From: Legionella genomosp. 1
Lineage (GTDB): Bacteria; Pseudomonadota; Gammaproteobacteria; Legionellales; Legionellaceae
Assembly (NCBI GenBank): GCA_945889365.1
Contig: CAMDBQ010000008.1
Span: 1-18,003 of the forward strand
DNA length: 18,003 nucleotides
Reading direction: 5' to 3'
The notes beneath the pieces are model-generated. The model saw only the letters and a list, made by a program, of their open reading frames with translations. It was not told the origin of the DNA and did not search any database. The first letter of the stretch is position 1; each line of letters starts with the position of its first letter. Positions 8,125-15,350 of this stretch are shown piece by piece. A program made the translations under genes and the position numbers.

Positions 8125-8148
8125 GCCTACGTGCCGCGGCACGTAGGC
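8125..8148. repeat. perfect 24-bp palindrome after kdoO
   Basis: GCCTACGTGCCG is followed immediately by its exact reverse complement CGGCACGTAGGC. It forms a GC-rich hairpin without a T-run. It lies between the convergent kdoO and GDSL hydrolase genes and overlaps the dispersed repeat that starts at 8139. Confidence 0.85.
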
Positions 8149-8168
8149 GGTGGGGAGCAATTGTCAAC
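8139..8168 (+). repeat. dispersed 30-nt repeat, copy A
   Basis: These 30 bases are the exact reverse complement of 15351-15380. Part of the repeat (GTAGGCGGTGGGG) also occurs near 15505. It lies in the 165-bp spacer between kdoO and the GDSL gene. Confidence 0.85.
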
Positions 8169-8233
8169 ACGCCCCGCAATGAATAGTGACTTGTTTTCAA
8201 TGCGAAACGCTACCGTGAACAAATATACAACAT

Positions 8234-9571
8234 CTACGGATTCTTGAGAGTAGCTTGTGCGACAGCGAGTTCAAGTTGAACTTCATCTTTTTCGAGAGGG
8301 AACAAGATATCAGCTTTTAGATCGGCCATGCCTTTTATTGCCTGACCAAGTAACGGATGAGCTGAACTGAGCCGTTTATCGCGATCAACCCAGCCTAATT
8401 CTACGATGACATCCCGTGTGCGATAGCCTTTTTCATGTAGGGCGTGTTTTAGGATGGTTTGAAGATCGGCGTTTTTATAGTCAATATTTGATTGTCTAAA
8501 AAAACCCAACCGACCTGCGCGGTCATTTGCTAAACGTTCGCCATAACACGTCTGAAATTGCTCCAGCAGCGAGTCATTTGGAGATAGGAAATTGTAAGAC
8601 TGCATAAATGAAGCCTCGTAAAAATCATTGGCTAGATGGCTATGTACTGTCTGCGCTGGATGAACATCATCCCAAAACATATAACCATTTGCAGCAGCTT
8701 GGTTACTGGTATTTTTGAAATCCTCGGATTCAATGAATGCATGGTTTTTTTTATGTTCTTCCAACCCAAATTGCTCAGGATGGTTGAAGGCTTGTTTAAA
8801 TAATTGATTGGCATCATAAATTGAGATAGAGCATTGAGGGTATTTTTTCGTCAGTTCTGCTATTTTAGCGCCTAACATTTCATTGCAATGATCTACGCTA
8901 TTTTGAGCACGTTGTTGTTTGTGTGCAGGTTGCTTTTGGAAGCGAGGTGTAAGGGATAAATCCGGCAAATTAAACAAAACAAAATGCTGATAACCCATGC
9001 CAATCATTTTTTCGATATTTTTTACGCGCGCTTTTACGGCTAGTTCAGCGGCGGCTCTTGATGGTTGCTCATTGACTGTGATTAAATCATTCGCGCCAGA
9101 CCATTCAATAACCAGTGTGCTTTGTTTGTAACTGGCAGGAATATCCATTGATTTATCATCTTCTTTGATTCGGTCTCGCATTTCATCCAGATTTGCTACA
9201 GCCATTCGAGATCCCAAAACCAGAGGGTTCAGGGTTATTTTTTTAAAGTAATTATGTGCGCTCATACCGCCTTCGCAATATGTTCTAACGTAAGACTGAG
9301 AGGAGTGTGTCGCAACGCGCTTATCATCATTGTGTACGAACATAGGTTTAGACTCGCTCGACTCAGAGCTGCTCTGATCAGATATTTGAGCCATTGAATC
9401 AACCATTACTTTTTGGCAAAAGAAATCAATCCAGGCAAAACCGTTCGTAAAGCGACCCTCAGGTGAGTTACCAACCAAACCGCTCATGGGAGCTAATATA
9501 CTATCTGCCATGGTGCCTTTATCCGAAAGACTGTCACCAATAATAAGAAAGCGATCTATTGAATGCTTCAT
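8234..9571 (-). CDS. SGNH/GDSL-family hydrolase (putative lipase/acyltransferase), 445 aa
   Basis: All the diagnostic SGNH blocks are present. Block I is IIGDSLSDKG with nucleophile Ser14, the SGAND block has Asn161, and block V is WDDVHP with Asp302 and His304. FTNGFAWIDFF near residue 45 is typical of the Legionella-type phospholipase and hemolysin branch. These enzymes cleave or transfer acyl chains of phospholipids and related esters. The protein starts directly with the GDSL block and has no signal peptide, unlike secreted PlaA or PlaC, so it is cytosolic or leaves by a non-Sec route such as Dot/Icm (inference). About 120 residues after the catalytic His form a C-terminal region of unknown role. 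A GGAG site lies 10 bases before the ATG. The gene stands alone, convergent with kdoO. Confidence 0.88.
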   Translation of the reverse strand: MKHSIDRFLIIGDSLSDKGTMADSILAPMSGLVGNSPEGRFTNGFAWIDFFCQKVMVDSMAQISDQSSSESSESKPMFVHNDDKRVATHSSQSYVRTYCEGGMSAHNYFKKITLNPLVLGSRMAVANLDEMRDRIKEDDKSMDIPASYKQSTLVIEWSGANDLITVNEQPSRAAAELAVKARVKNIEKMIGMGYQHFVLFNLPDLSLTPRFQKQPAHKQQRAQNSVDHCNEMLGAKIAELTKKYPQCSISIYDANQLFKQAFNHPEQFGLEEHKKNHAFIESEDFKNTSNQAAANGYMFWDDVHPAQTVHSHLANDFYEASFMQSYNFLSPNDSLLEQFQTCYGERLANDRAGRLGFFRQSNIDYKNADLQTILKHALHEKGYRTRDVIVELGWVDRDKRLSSAHPLLGQAIKGMADLKADILFPLEKDEVQLELAVAQATLKNP

Positions 9572-9914
9572 AACGTTATAACTCCATTTTTATGTTAGGC
9601 TTTTTCCTCAAAAAATGGTATCACAAAAAACAAAATCCGTCTGGTTCTCCCCACTATTTTTGATTTGCTTTGTTCAGTAAGTTAATCACCACACTTCAAC
9701 ATCCGTTGTCTGTTAATAAATTTATCCATCCCTCTGATTTATGCTAGAGAAATAGCCTCGTAGTGCCTCGTCTTGTTAATACGCTCCCTTACGCGGGGCC
9801 AACACCTTAAGGGAGCGTATTGACAAGACGAGGCAGCAGTTATTTTGAGGCTATCTACCCCCTAATTATGGTAGCAAAGGTGGTTCAAGTTCAATTTGGT
9901 ACACTCACGCGGAG
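9572..9914. other. 343-bp spacer between the GDSL and ATP-grasp genes
   Basis: No coding frame is supported here. The part next to the GDSL gene (9572-9720) is AT-rich and should hold its promoter, but I see no confident -35/-10 pair. The rest is dominated by the large inverted repeat at 9752-9854. Confidence 0.5.
9752..9854. repeat. large nested inverted repeat (hairpin element C)
   Basis: The inner arms 9764-9791 and 9808-9835 are 28 bp each with one mismatch (a possible G-U pair) around a 16-nt loop. An outer pair, ATAGCCTC (9752-9759) and GAGGCTAT (9847-9854), extends it. The sequence TCGTCTTGTTAAT within the left arm recurs at 15382-15394. It lies downstream of the ATP-grasp gene and could limit its transcription or protect its mRNA 3' end, but no T-run follows. 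Confidence 0.85.
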
Positions 9915-10859
9915 TTACATTGCGTGGAAATCCACCGATTTATTCTCTAAGAAATTAACAAAAATATCCAGCATCCTGAGCTTTGGATTCTGTTCTTCCA
10001 TCCACAAAAATTGCCCCTGTTCATTAATCTCATGAAAGATGTACTCATCATCTGGTGTCACACTAAAATCAAACGTTCCAAATACAATGCCCAGTTCATG
10101 CATGAACCGGCGTATTTTAGTTGTCAGATCGTTTGAAAGTGCATAGGGCTCAATCACTGTTTGCTCTTGTGAGTTTAATTTAGAAGCCACAAGGTGGTCG
10201 CCGAAACAGGTTACGCGTATTCCGTATTTTTTCTTAACTTCCGTTTGAAAAATACTCGGCGATAGCTGTGAAATCAAACGATTAGAGAATGTTTCAGAAT
10301 CGATGGCACTCCCTGACGGTCGCGGATCGGATTGCTTTCCGTCCACACACAGCGGTTTACAAACAACCCCTTCGTCAGCATGGTTTAAAAAAAAGGAGCT
10401 TATTTCCGTTGAATCACTGGAGCAAAGCGTAGTCGGTATACTCATTCCACAGTCACTTGCGATTTGCAGTTGTAATATTTTAAAGTTAGCTCGATTGGCC
10501 GCTTCCTTACTATTCACCCACCACGCATTCGGTGCCATATTAAACTTGACTGACTCGTAAAATAATAAGTTTTCACGCACCACGAATCTGAAATCATCTG
10601 GTCGCAATATGGTCGGTGGAAGATGCGGTTTGCGATCGCGTCGCCACCAAACCACGTCATAATCATTATCCAAAACGGCATCAAAGCGATCCGTGTTTTG
10701 CCAGCTACATTGCTCCACATCAATAAAGACCGAATTTTTCTGCCTGCGCGATTCCTCCGCTGCAAAAACCAGCGTGACTTGGTGGCCTCTTTTTTCTAAT
10801 GCATGTTTTACCAACATAGCATGCGTATCGTGCGGATTCGTTGGAATTAAAAACTTCAT
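9915..10859 (-). CDS. ATP-grasp ligase, MvdD-like (graspetide-synthetase type)
   Basis: This 314-residue protein has the two-part layout of MvdC/MvdD-type ATP-grasp enzymes. The N-terminal pre-ATP-grasp domain (about 1-105) contains the hallmark VVWWRR at 69-74. The linker NAWWVNSKEAANRANFKILQ (111-130) leads into the ATP-grasp fold. VVCKP (165-169) carries the ATP-binding lysine, YGIRVTCFGDHLVASKL follows at 212-228, and Asp264 (GTFDF) with Glu277 and Asn279 (EINEQGQFLW) are the expected Mg-ATP ligands. Family members form amide or ester bonds through acyl-phosphate intermediates, typically cross-linking side chains of a ribosomal peptide. I found no precursor peptide next to it, so the substrate is open; RimK-like amino-acid ligation is an alternative. 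A GGAG site precedes the ATG. Expression is probably controlled by the divergent regulator. Confidence 0.82.
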   Translation of the reverse strand: MKFLIPTNPHDTHAMLVKHALEKRGHQVTLVFAAEESRRQKNSVFIDVEQCSWQNTDRFDAVLDNDYDVVWWRRDRKPHLPPTILRPDDFRFVVRENLLFYESVKFNMAPNAWWVNSKEAANRANFKILQLQIASDCGMSIPTTLCSSDSTEISSFFLNHADEGVVCKPLCVDGKQSDPRPSGSAIDSETFSNRLISQLSPSIFQTEVKKKYGIRVTCFGDHLVASKLNSQEQTVIEPYALSNDLTTKIRRFMHELGIVFGTFDFSVTPDDEYIFHEINEQGQFLWMEEQNPKLRMLDIFVNFLENKSVDFHAM

Positions 10860-10900
10860 TTGTTTGCATTCTCCGTGTTGATTACGCCAAATAGTGCGGT

Positions 10901-10929
10901 ATTAAAATCAAATTAGTTCTATTTGTCAA
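10901..10929 (-). promoter_or_regulatory. consensus promoter of the ATP-grasp gene
   Basis: On the minus strand a perfect TTGACA (10929 to 10924) and TTTAAT (10906 to 10901) are separated by exactly 17 bp, 41 bp upstream of the ATG. The spacer holds one arm of the inverted repeat at 10909-10948, so a bound regulator would block RNA polymerase. Confidence 0.75.
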
Positions 10930-10948
10930 GATTTATAGAACTAATTTG
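10909..10948. promoter_or_regulatory. operator: 14-bp inverted repeat flanking the -35 box
   Basis: CAAATTAGTTCTAT (10909-10922) and ATAGAACTAATTTG (10935-10948) are exact reverse complements with a 12-bp spacer containing the TTGACA of the ATP-grasp promoter. The core half-site ATAGAACTA recurs at 10986-10994. This is the expected arrangement for a dimeric HTH repressor, and the product of the adjacent divergent gene is the obvious candidate. Confidence 0.7.
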
Positions 10949-10985
10949 TTATTAATTAGCCATGACTGCGGGTTTTTAATGAAAT

Positions 10986-11006
10986 ATAGAACTATATTGA
11001 TATAAT
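10986..11006 (+). promoter_or_regulatory. third half-site and extended -10 promoter of the regulator gene
   Basis: ATAGAACTA (10986-10994) is a third copy of the operator half-site. It lies 3 bp upstream of TGATATAAT (10998-11006), an extended -10 element with no good -35, 29 bp before the ATG at 11036. The placement suggests autoregulation. Confidence 0.6.
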
Positions 11007-11035
11007 GAGATTCAATTCAAAAGCCATCTATCGAT

Positions 11036-11677
11036 ATGAACCCGAGTACGTTCGCTGAGCGTTTAAATATTTGTCTGGATAAAGAGGGGTTTCCGCCTAA
11101 AAATCACGGGCGGATACAATTATTGGCCGAAATGGTTGGTTTAACGCATCGCGGCGCCAGCAAATGGGTCAATGGGCAAGGCGCTCCTCCTGCAGGGAAA
11201 TATGCTGCATTGGCTAAAAAATTAAATGTTAACGAAGCATGGCTGCGAACAGGTGAAGGGAGCATGCTTGGCAGCCCTGATTCCGTGCAGCTATCAAGTG
11301 CCATGGGTTTACCACAAGATGTTAATATTTATACCGTCGATGAATTGATCTCGGCAAAAAAAACGCCTCAAAAAACAATTAAATGCGTTCTGCCTTACAA
11401 GGGGATTTTTTTTGGAATGACCTTGGAAACAGAGGCCATGTCGCCCAGATTTCCCAATGGCTGCATTATCATTTTTGATGAAACAGCTATAGCAAAAGAT
11501 GGGGATTTTGTACTGGTTAACTATACAGGGTTTCCTGAACCGATTTTCAGGCAATTACTGACCATGGGTTCATCAAAGTATCTTAATGCTCATAATCCTA
11601 AATTTGACCGACTGGTTTTGACCGATGAAAGTCGGATTATTGGGAAATTGATTCAGGCGATTTTATCGTTTGAGTAA
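11036..11677 (+). CDS. HTH transcriptional regulator with degenerate S24/LexA-like domain
   Basis: This 213-residue protein resembles phage CI/C2-type repressors. Residues 5-75 form a helix-turn-helix domain (LLAEMVGLTHRGASKWVNG, then AALAKKLNVNEAWLRTGEG). Residues 115-210 have the S24 peptidase fold, ending with FDRLVLTDESRIIGKLIQA. At the place of the catalytic GDSM the protein reads TEAM (132-135), so the nucleophile serine is Ala134. The segment that should hold the lysine reads PEPIFRQLL and has none. Self-cleavage, the usual DNA-damage switch, is therefore not expected; the domain probably serves for dimerisation or ligand sensing. It is divergent from the ATP-grasp gene with operator-like repeats between them, pointing to control of that gene and of itself. 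It could be a domesticated prophage or mobile-element repressor. No strong ribosome binding site is seen. Confidence 0.88.
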   Translation: MNPSTFAERLNICLDKEGFPPKNHGRIQLLAEMVGLTHRGASKWVNGQGAPPAGKYAALAKKLNVNEAWLRTGEGSMLGSPDSVQLSSAMGLPQDVNIYTVDELISAKKTPQKTIKCVLPYKGIFFGMTLETEAMSPRFPNGCIIIFDETAIAKDGDFVLVNYTGFPEPIFRQLLTMGSSKYLNAHNPKFDRLVLTDESRIIGKLIQAILSFE

Positions 11678-11760
11678 AGGCATCGTTTTAATGCAAACCG
11701 GTCCGAGAGGCACTTACTTAAGGGTTTATTTCTGAACCGTTCGGGCTGAAGAGCTGCTGT

Positions 11761-12408
11761 CTAAACTTGGCTCATTTGACCGCAAATATATCCAATCCGC
11801 GCAATATCTTCTTTTGAAAAATATTTGTATTGATCAGAAAACAAAATATCCAGCGGGTTCATGAGCTCATGATCGTTTGTCTCTGCATTGAACACCTGTA
11901 ACGTCGTAATATTGTCTTGCACTACTGTATATTTTTCTTCTTGGATATAGGCCTTGCGCATCATTTTTTCAGCCTGCATATGACCCATCATGAACGCTAT
12001 GCGTTTGGAGGCTACTTTTGCATGATCGAAAGGCTCATTAACATCATAGACCATGATCTGACCTTTGTGAGTAACTGCCTGAATTGCATCTCCCTGTACA
12101 GTGACTTCTCTCACCTTATCATGCAATAAATAAAATAAATCATTGATGCTATTTACATCAATTGGATGCAAGCCGGATAAAATGTCAGGCGTTTTTTTTA
12201 TTTCTTCAATCGTAATAGGCGGCAACAGATCGCCTGGCTTGTCTGTATGAGCCAGTTGTATTGTCCTGGTTTTTTGATACTCAGCCAACGTCGAATGAAT
12301 CCGATACCGCGCACTGCGTAAGTGTTCGCTTTCAACTTTATACCGATGATATAAATCTGCAAATTGTAAAATATAGATTTTTAATGACTGGGGCAGCTGT
12401 AGTTTCAT
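11761..12408 (-). CDS. hypothetical protein, 215 aa
   Basis: I do not recognise this protein. It is soluble, without signal peptide or membrane segment, and rich in charged residues. The N-terminal 50 residues look helical (YHRYKVESEHLRSARYRIHS). A middle part has beta-like character (VREVTVQGDAIQAVTHKGQI), followed by a helix rich in Met and Lys (MMGHMQAEKMMRKAYIQEEK). The ATG at 12408 lacks a clear Shine-Dalgarno site. It is convergent with the regulator gene, 83 bp away, and divergent from the VUT transporter. Normal amino-acid composition over 215 codons supports a real gene; its function is open. Confidence 0.65.
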   Translation of the reverse strand: MKLQLPQSLKIYILQFADLYHRYKVESEHLRSARYRIHSTLAEYQKTRTIQLAHTDKPGDLLPPITIEEIKKTPDILSGLHPIDVNSINDLFYLLHDKVREVTVQGDAIQAVTHKGQIMVYDVNEPFDHAKVASKRIAFMMGHMQAEKMMRKAYIQEEKYTVVQDNITTLQVFNAETNDHELMNPLDILFSDQYKYFSKEDIARIGYICGQMSQV

Positions 12409-12537
12409 GTGATTTATTCATCAGGTTTGGTTGGGGGCATTCTACATTAAAAGTATGGGTTTAAAAATTACTTGCCAACTGTTATTATGCGTCTTTTAAG
12501 GCCATCGTGGCTTTATACGGGAAGCCATGGAGTTTTA

Positions 12538-13200
12538 ATGCATTCAGGTCCAAGCTTTAAAGTAATGGTTCCTTTTGTAACCATCTATACACTGTGTCTT
12601 TTTCTGCCATCAATCGATACGCTCGCGGCCTATACCGTTAATGTATTTTCTTTCTCCATGACGGTTGGTGTGGCCGCCTTGATTTTTCCCGTGATATTTC
12701 CATTGTCGGACTCAATAACAGAAGTCTATGGGGAAAAAGTTGCCTATTATACTGTCATGGCATGTTATGTGCCTGCGGTAGCCATTTCATTTGTCAATAA
12801 TGCATTGCTTTCCTCAGCTGACAACCATCATTTATATGATTTTTTATTAAAACCGTCCTTATTGATAACCGTCATGGGTCCTATTGCCTATGTCTCAACG
12901 TCTTATATTAATGTAAGGCTCATTAGCAAACTAAAAATGAAGATGCGCGGCAAACACTTTGCAATAAGGAGCTTTGTATGTTCAGGTTTATCAGGCGCCA
13001 TCACTAGCCTTATTGTTTTGCCTGTCACATTCTTTGATCATGGGTTCCAATATATAACCAGCATCTATATTGGAACCGTATTAATTAAAATGCTCATCAC
13101 GATACCGTTTGTATGTATCGCCAGAATTCTAGTATGGATTTATCGGCAAGTTGATTTGATACATGAAGACCCCTTCAATATTGGGATTACACGGGCTTAG
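12538..13200 (+). CDS. VUT-family transporter (YhhQ-like, putative queuosine-precursor uptake)
   Basis: This 220-residue inner-membrane protein has about six hydrophobic helices. The signature PVIFPLSDSITEVYGEK (residues 51-67) is the D..TE.YG motif of the VUT/DUF165 family, followed later by AYVSTSYINVRLISKLK. YhhQ of E. coli imports queuosine precursors (preQ0/preQ1). Several Legionellales carry VUT proteins of unproven substrate, so queuosine uptake is a family-based guess. The start at 12538 is chosen because GGAG lies five bases before it and the length then matches the family. In-frame ATG (12487) and TTG (12472) codons would add 17 or 22 residues but lack a ribosome binding site. It stands 74 bp upstream of ispB on the same strand, with a separate putative promoter between them. 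Confidence 0.78.
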   Translation: MHSGPSFKVMVPFVTIYTLCLFLPSIDTLAAYTVNVFSFSMTVGVAALIFPVIFPLSDSITEVYGEKVAYYTVMACYVPAVAISFVNNALLSSADNHHLYDFLLKPSLLITVMGPIAYVSTSYINVRLISKLKMKMRGKHFAIRSFVCSGLSGAITSLIVLPVTFFDHGFQYITSIYIGTVLIKMLITIPFVCIARILVWIYRQVDLIHEDPFNIGITRA

Positions 13201-13215
13201 ATGATCGTATAGGCA

Positions 13216-13244
13216 TTGACAATATGCCTCCCCCCCCTTAGGAT
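13216..13244 (+). promoter_or_regulatory. putative ispB promoter with a C8 tract in the spacer
   Basis: A perfect TTGACA (13216-13221) and TAGGAT (13239-13244; four of six bases) are 17 bp apart. The spacer contains a run of eight C at 13230-13237. A small hairpin, AGGCAT (13211-13216) with ATGCCT (13224-13229), overlaps the -35 box. Change in the C-run length would alter promoter spacing. Confidence 0.4.
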
Positions 13245-13274
13245 TCATGCATTCTAAATTCTGGAACCAATCAA

Positions 13275-14243
13275 ATGACAATCCAACGTGTCCGCGCACT
13301 GGTCAGCGAGGATTTTGATGCAGTTAACACTTTGATCCTCAATAAAATTCAAGCGCAGTCTGGCTTAATTGATGATCTGGCTAATCATATCGTGCAAAGT
13401 GGTGGGAAACGTTTGCGTCCCTTGATTGTATTATTGGCAAGCCGTGCTTGTGATTATCAAGGCCATCAACATATTTCACTTGCAGCCATGATTGAATTTT
13501 TTCATACGGCCACGTTACTGCATGATGATGTCATTGATGAATCGACGTTGCGTCGCGGGCGTGAGACGGCGAATGAAATCTGGGGTAGTAAAGCCAGCAT
13601 ATTAGTAGGTGATTTCCTGTTTACCCAATATATGCAAATCATGATTGATGTCGGTGACTTGAACATCATGCGGTTATTGACTGATGTAGCTCATCAAATC
13701 ACTTGTGGTGAACTGAAGCAGCTGTCTAACCGCCATAACCACGCGCTCACAACAGCTGAGTACCTTGATGTCATTCGATCCAAAACATCCCTGCTCATCG
13801 CTGCCTCATCGGGTGTAGGGGCGCTTATTAGCAAAGCGGGTGAAGACGTGGAAAAAGGTCTCTATGCTTATGGATTGCATTTAGGCAATGCTTTTCAACT
13901 GATCGACGATGCACTAGATTATTGCTCAGACGCAACAACGCTGGGCAAAAATGTGGGCGACGACTTAGCCGACGGTAAGGCAACGCTGCCTTTAATTCAT
14001 GCTTTAAAACACGGCACAGCGGCGCAACAGCAGAAAATAAAAGCCAGTCTCGAGCAAGGCACGCTGGATTATCTGCCGGATGTGATGGAGGCGATCACTG
14101 AAACCAACGCAATTGAACACACGCGTAAAGTTGCTGAAAGTGAAGTTGGGCGCGCAATAGCTGCTTTACAGGTGCTACCAGAGTCAGTGTATAAAGATGC
14201 GCTTGCGGAGCTGGCGTGTTATGCAGTGAAGCGCGTATATTAA
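13275..14243 (+). CDS. ispB: polyprenyl (octaprenyl) diphosphate synthase
   Basis: This is a trans-prenyltransferase of 322 residues, the usual length for IspB. The first aspartate-rich motif is HDDVIDES (Asp84, Asp85, Asp88) and the second is LIDDALDY (Asp211, Asp212, Asp215); both bind Mg-diphosphate. SGGKRLRP near residue 43 is the conserved isopentenyl-diphosphate-binding segment. The enzyme condenses farnesyl diphosphate with isopentenyl units to make the side chain of ubiquinone and menaquinone in the cytoplasm. Chain length (C40 or other) cannot be fixed from this view. A GGAA-like ribosome binding site precedes the ATG. The tRNA-Pro gene follows 10 bp after the stop, so the two may be co-transcribed. 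Confidence 0.95.
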   Translation: MTIQRVRALVSEDFDAVNTLILNKIQAQSGLIDDLANHIVQSGGKRLRPLIVLLASRACDYQGHQHISLAAMIEFFHTATLLHDDVIDESTLRRGRETANEIWGSKASILVGDFLFTQYMQIMIDVGDLNIMRLLTDVAHQITCGELKQLSNRHNHALTTAEYLDVIRSKTSLLIAASSGVGALISKAGEDVEKGLYAYGLHLGNAFQLIDDALDYCSDATTLGKNVGDDLADGKATLPLIHALKHGTAAQQQKIKASLEQGTLDYLPDVMEAITETNAIEHTRKVAESEVGRAIAALQVLPESVYKDALAELACYAVKRVY

Positions 14244-14253
14244 GAGTGATTGT

Positions 14254-14330
14254 CGGAGTGTAGCTCAGCCTGGTAGAGCACTGCCTTCGGGAGGCAGCGG
14301 CCGCTGGTTCGATTCCAGTCACTCCGACCA
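14254..14330 (+). tRNA. tRNA-Pro (anticodon CGG)
   Basis: This is a 77-nt cloverleaf with acceptor arms CGGAGTG and CACTCCG, discriminator A and an encoded 3' CCA. The D arm is TAGCTCAGCCTGGTAGAGCA. The anticodon stem CTGCC/GGCAG closes the loop TTCGGGA (anticodon CGG, reading CCG), and the T arm contains GGTTCGATTCC. It lies directly after ispB and 10 bp from the convergent lpxC end. Confidence 0.97.
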
Positions 14331-14339
14331 GTTTGAAAT

Positions 14340-15264
14340 TTATACCGCTACAGGAACCAATCTAGACGGATTTTTTAGCTTTAATGGCGCTGGATTTTCG
14401 GCATCAAAATACACATATTCCCATGCATCTTCACGAACAACCAATTCACGTAACAATTGATTGTTAAGCTGATGACCCGACTTATAGCCTTCAAATGCGC
14501 CAATTAGACTTGAACCAAGAAGAAATAAATCACCGATAGCATCCAATACTTTGTGTTTAACAAACTCATCTTCAAAGCGTAGACCATCTTCATTTAGCAC
14601 ACGATAGTTATCAACGACCACTGCATTATCTAAACTGCCACCTTTGGCTAAATCAGCTTCACGCAATTTTTCATAATCAGACAGAAAACCGAATGTTCTC
14701 GCCCTGCAGATTTCTTTAACATAGGATATGACAGAAAAATCAAGCGTTGCAGTTTGTGGTTTGTCGTTAAATACGGGATGATTAAAATCAATTGTGAACG
14801 ATATTTTGTAGCCATCATGAGGCGAAAATTGCACGTACTTGCCATTATGTTCCACACGAATGGGTTTCAGAATACGAATATACCGTTTGGGTGCATTTTG
14901 CTCACGAATACCAGCCGATTGAATTAAAAAAAACAAACGGTGCCGCACTGCCATCCATAATAGGAAGCTCAGGAGCATTGACATCAATAAACGCATTATC
15001 GATACCAAGACCCGCAAGAGCAGAAAGCAGGTGCTCAACCGTGGCTAACTTTACACCATTGTATTGAAGTGATGTGCATAATGTGGTGTCGCATACATTT
15101 TCATACGAAGCAGGAATTTTGGCCGGTGGATTACAATCGGTCCGAATAAAAACAATACCCGTATTTACAGGTGCAGGATTCAGTGTGATGAGGACGGGTA
15201 TGCCCGCGTGTAGAGCGACGCCGGTCGCCTGGATCGACTTTTTGAGGGTTCGTTGATTTGTCAT
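14340..15264 (-). pseudogene. lpxC: UDP-3-O-acyl-GlcNAc deacetylase, split by a +1 frameshift
   Basis: LpxC is the zinc deacetylase that commits UDP-acyl-GlcNAc to lipid A synthesis. The N-terminal part (from the ATG at 15264) has TVEHL with Glu77 and zinc ligand His78, and ends its true homology at MDGSAAPFVF. The C-terminal part continues one frame away with LIQSAG, the KHKVLDAIGDL zinc site and the YKSGHQLNN catalytic His, to the stop at 14340. The switch is at a run of eight T (14933 to 14926 on the minus strand). With seven T the two parts join as PFVFLIQSAG into about 307 residues, the normal family length. Read literally the product stops at 14902 after 120 residues. A sequencing error, a real mutation or slippage at the homopolymer are all possible; conservation on both sides argues that the gene is or was functional until recently. 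Confidence 0.9.
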
Positions 15265-15350
15265 TCAATACTCATCTTTAATCAGCCCCTGTTTTTACGA
15301 GCCCAAGTAACGTAAAGCTTATCAATATTTTTACGAATAGTCTAGAGCAT

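Noticed and set aside
8069..8168. Intrinsic terminator after kdoO
   Set aside because: The palindrome at 8125-8148 is strong, but no T-run follows on either strand, so I list it only as a repeat.
9752..9854. Integron attC site or CRISPR repeat
   Set aside because: There is no GTTRRRY core, no cassette pattern, and no series of regularly spaced repeats; it is a single hairpin.
9820..10035. 71-residue plus-strand frame near the ATP-grasp stop, considered as a precursor peptide
   Set aside because: Most of it is antisense to the ATP-grasp coding region, it starts inside the hairpin arm, and it has no graspetide-like core.
10860..11035. Search for a precursor peptide in the ATP-grasp/regulator control region
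   Set aside because: Minus-strand ATGs here give only very short frames or frames running into the ATP-grasp gene out of frame, and none has a repeated Thr/Glu/Asp-rich core.
14254..14330. tRNA-Pro as an integration site for a mobile island
   Set aside because: No second copy of the tRNA 3' end and no integrase gene are in the window.
14902..15264. A stand-alone 120-residue LpxC-like protein
   Set aside because: The last few residues lose homology exactly at the T8 run and the rest of LpxC follows in the next frame, so this is one split gene.
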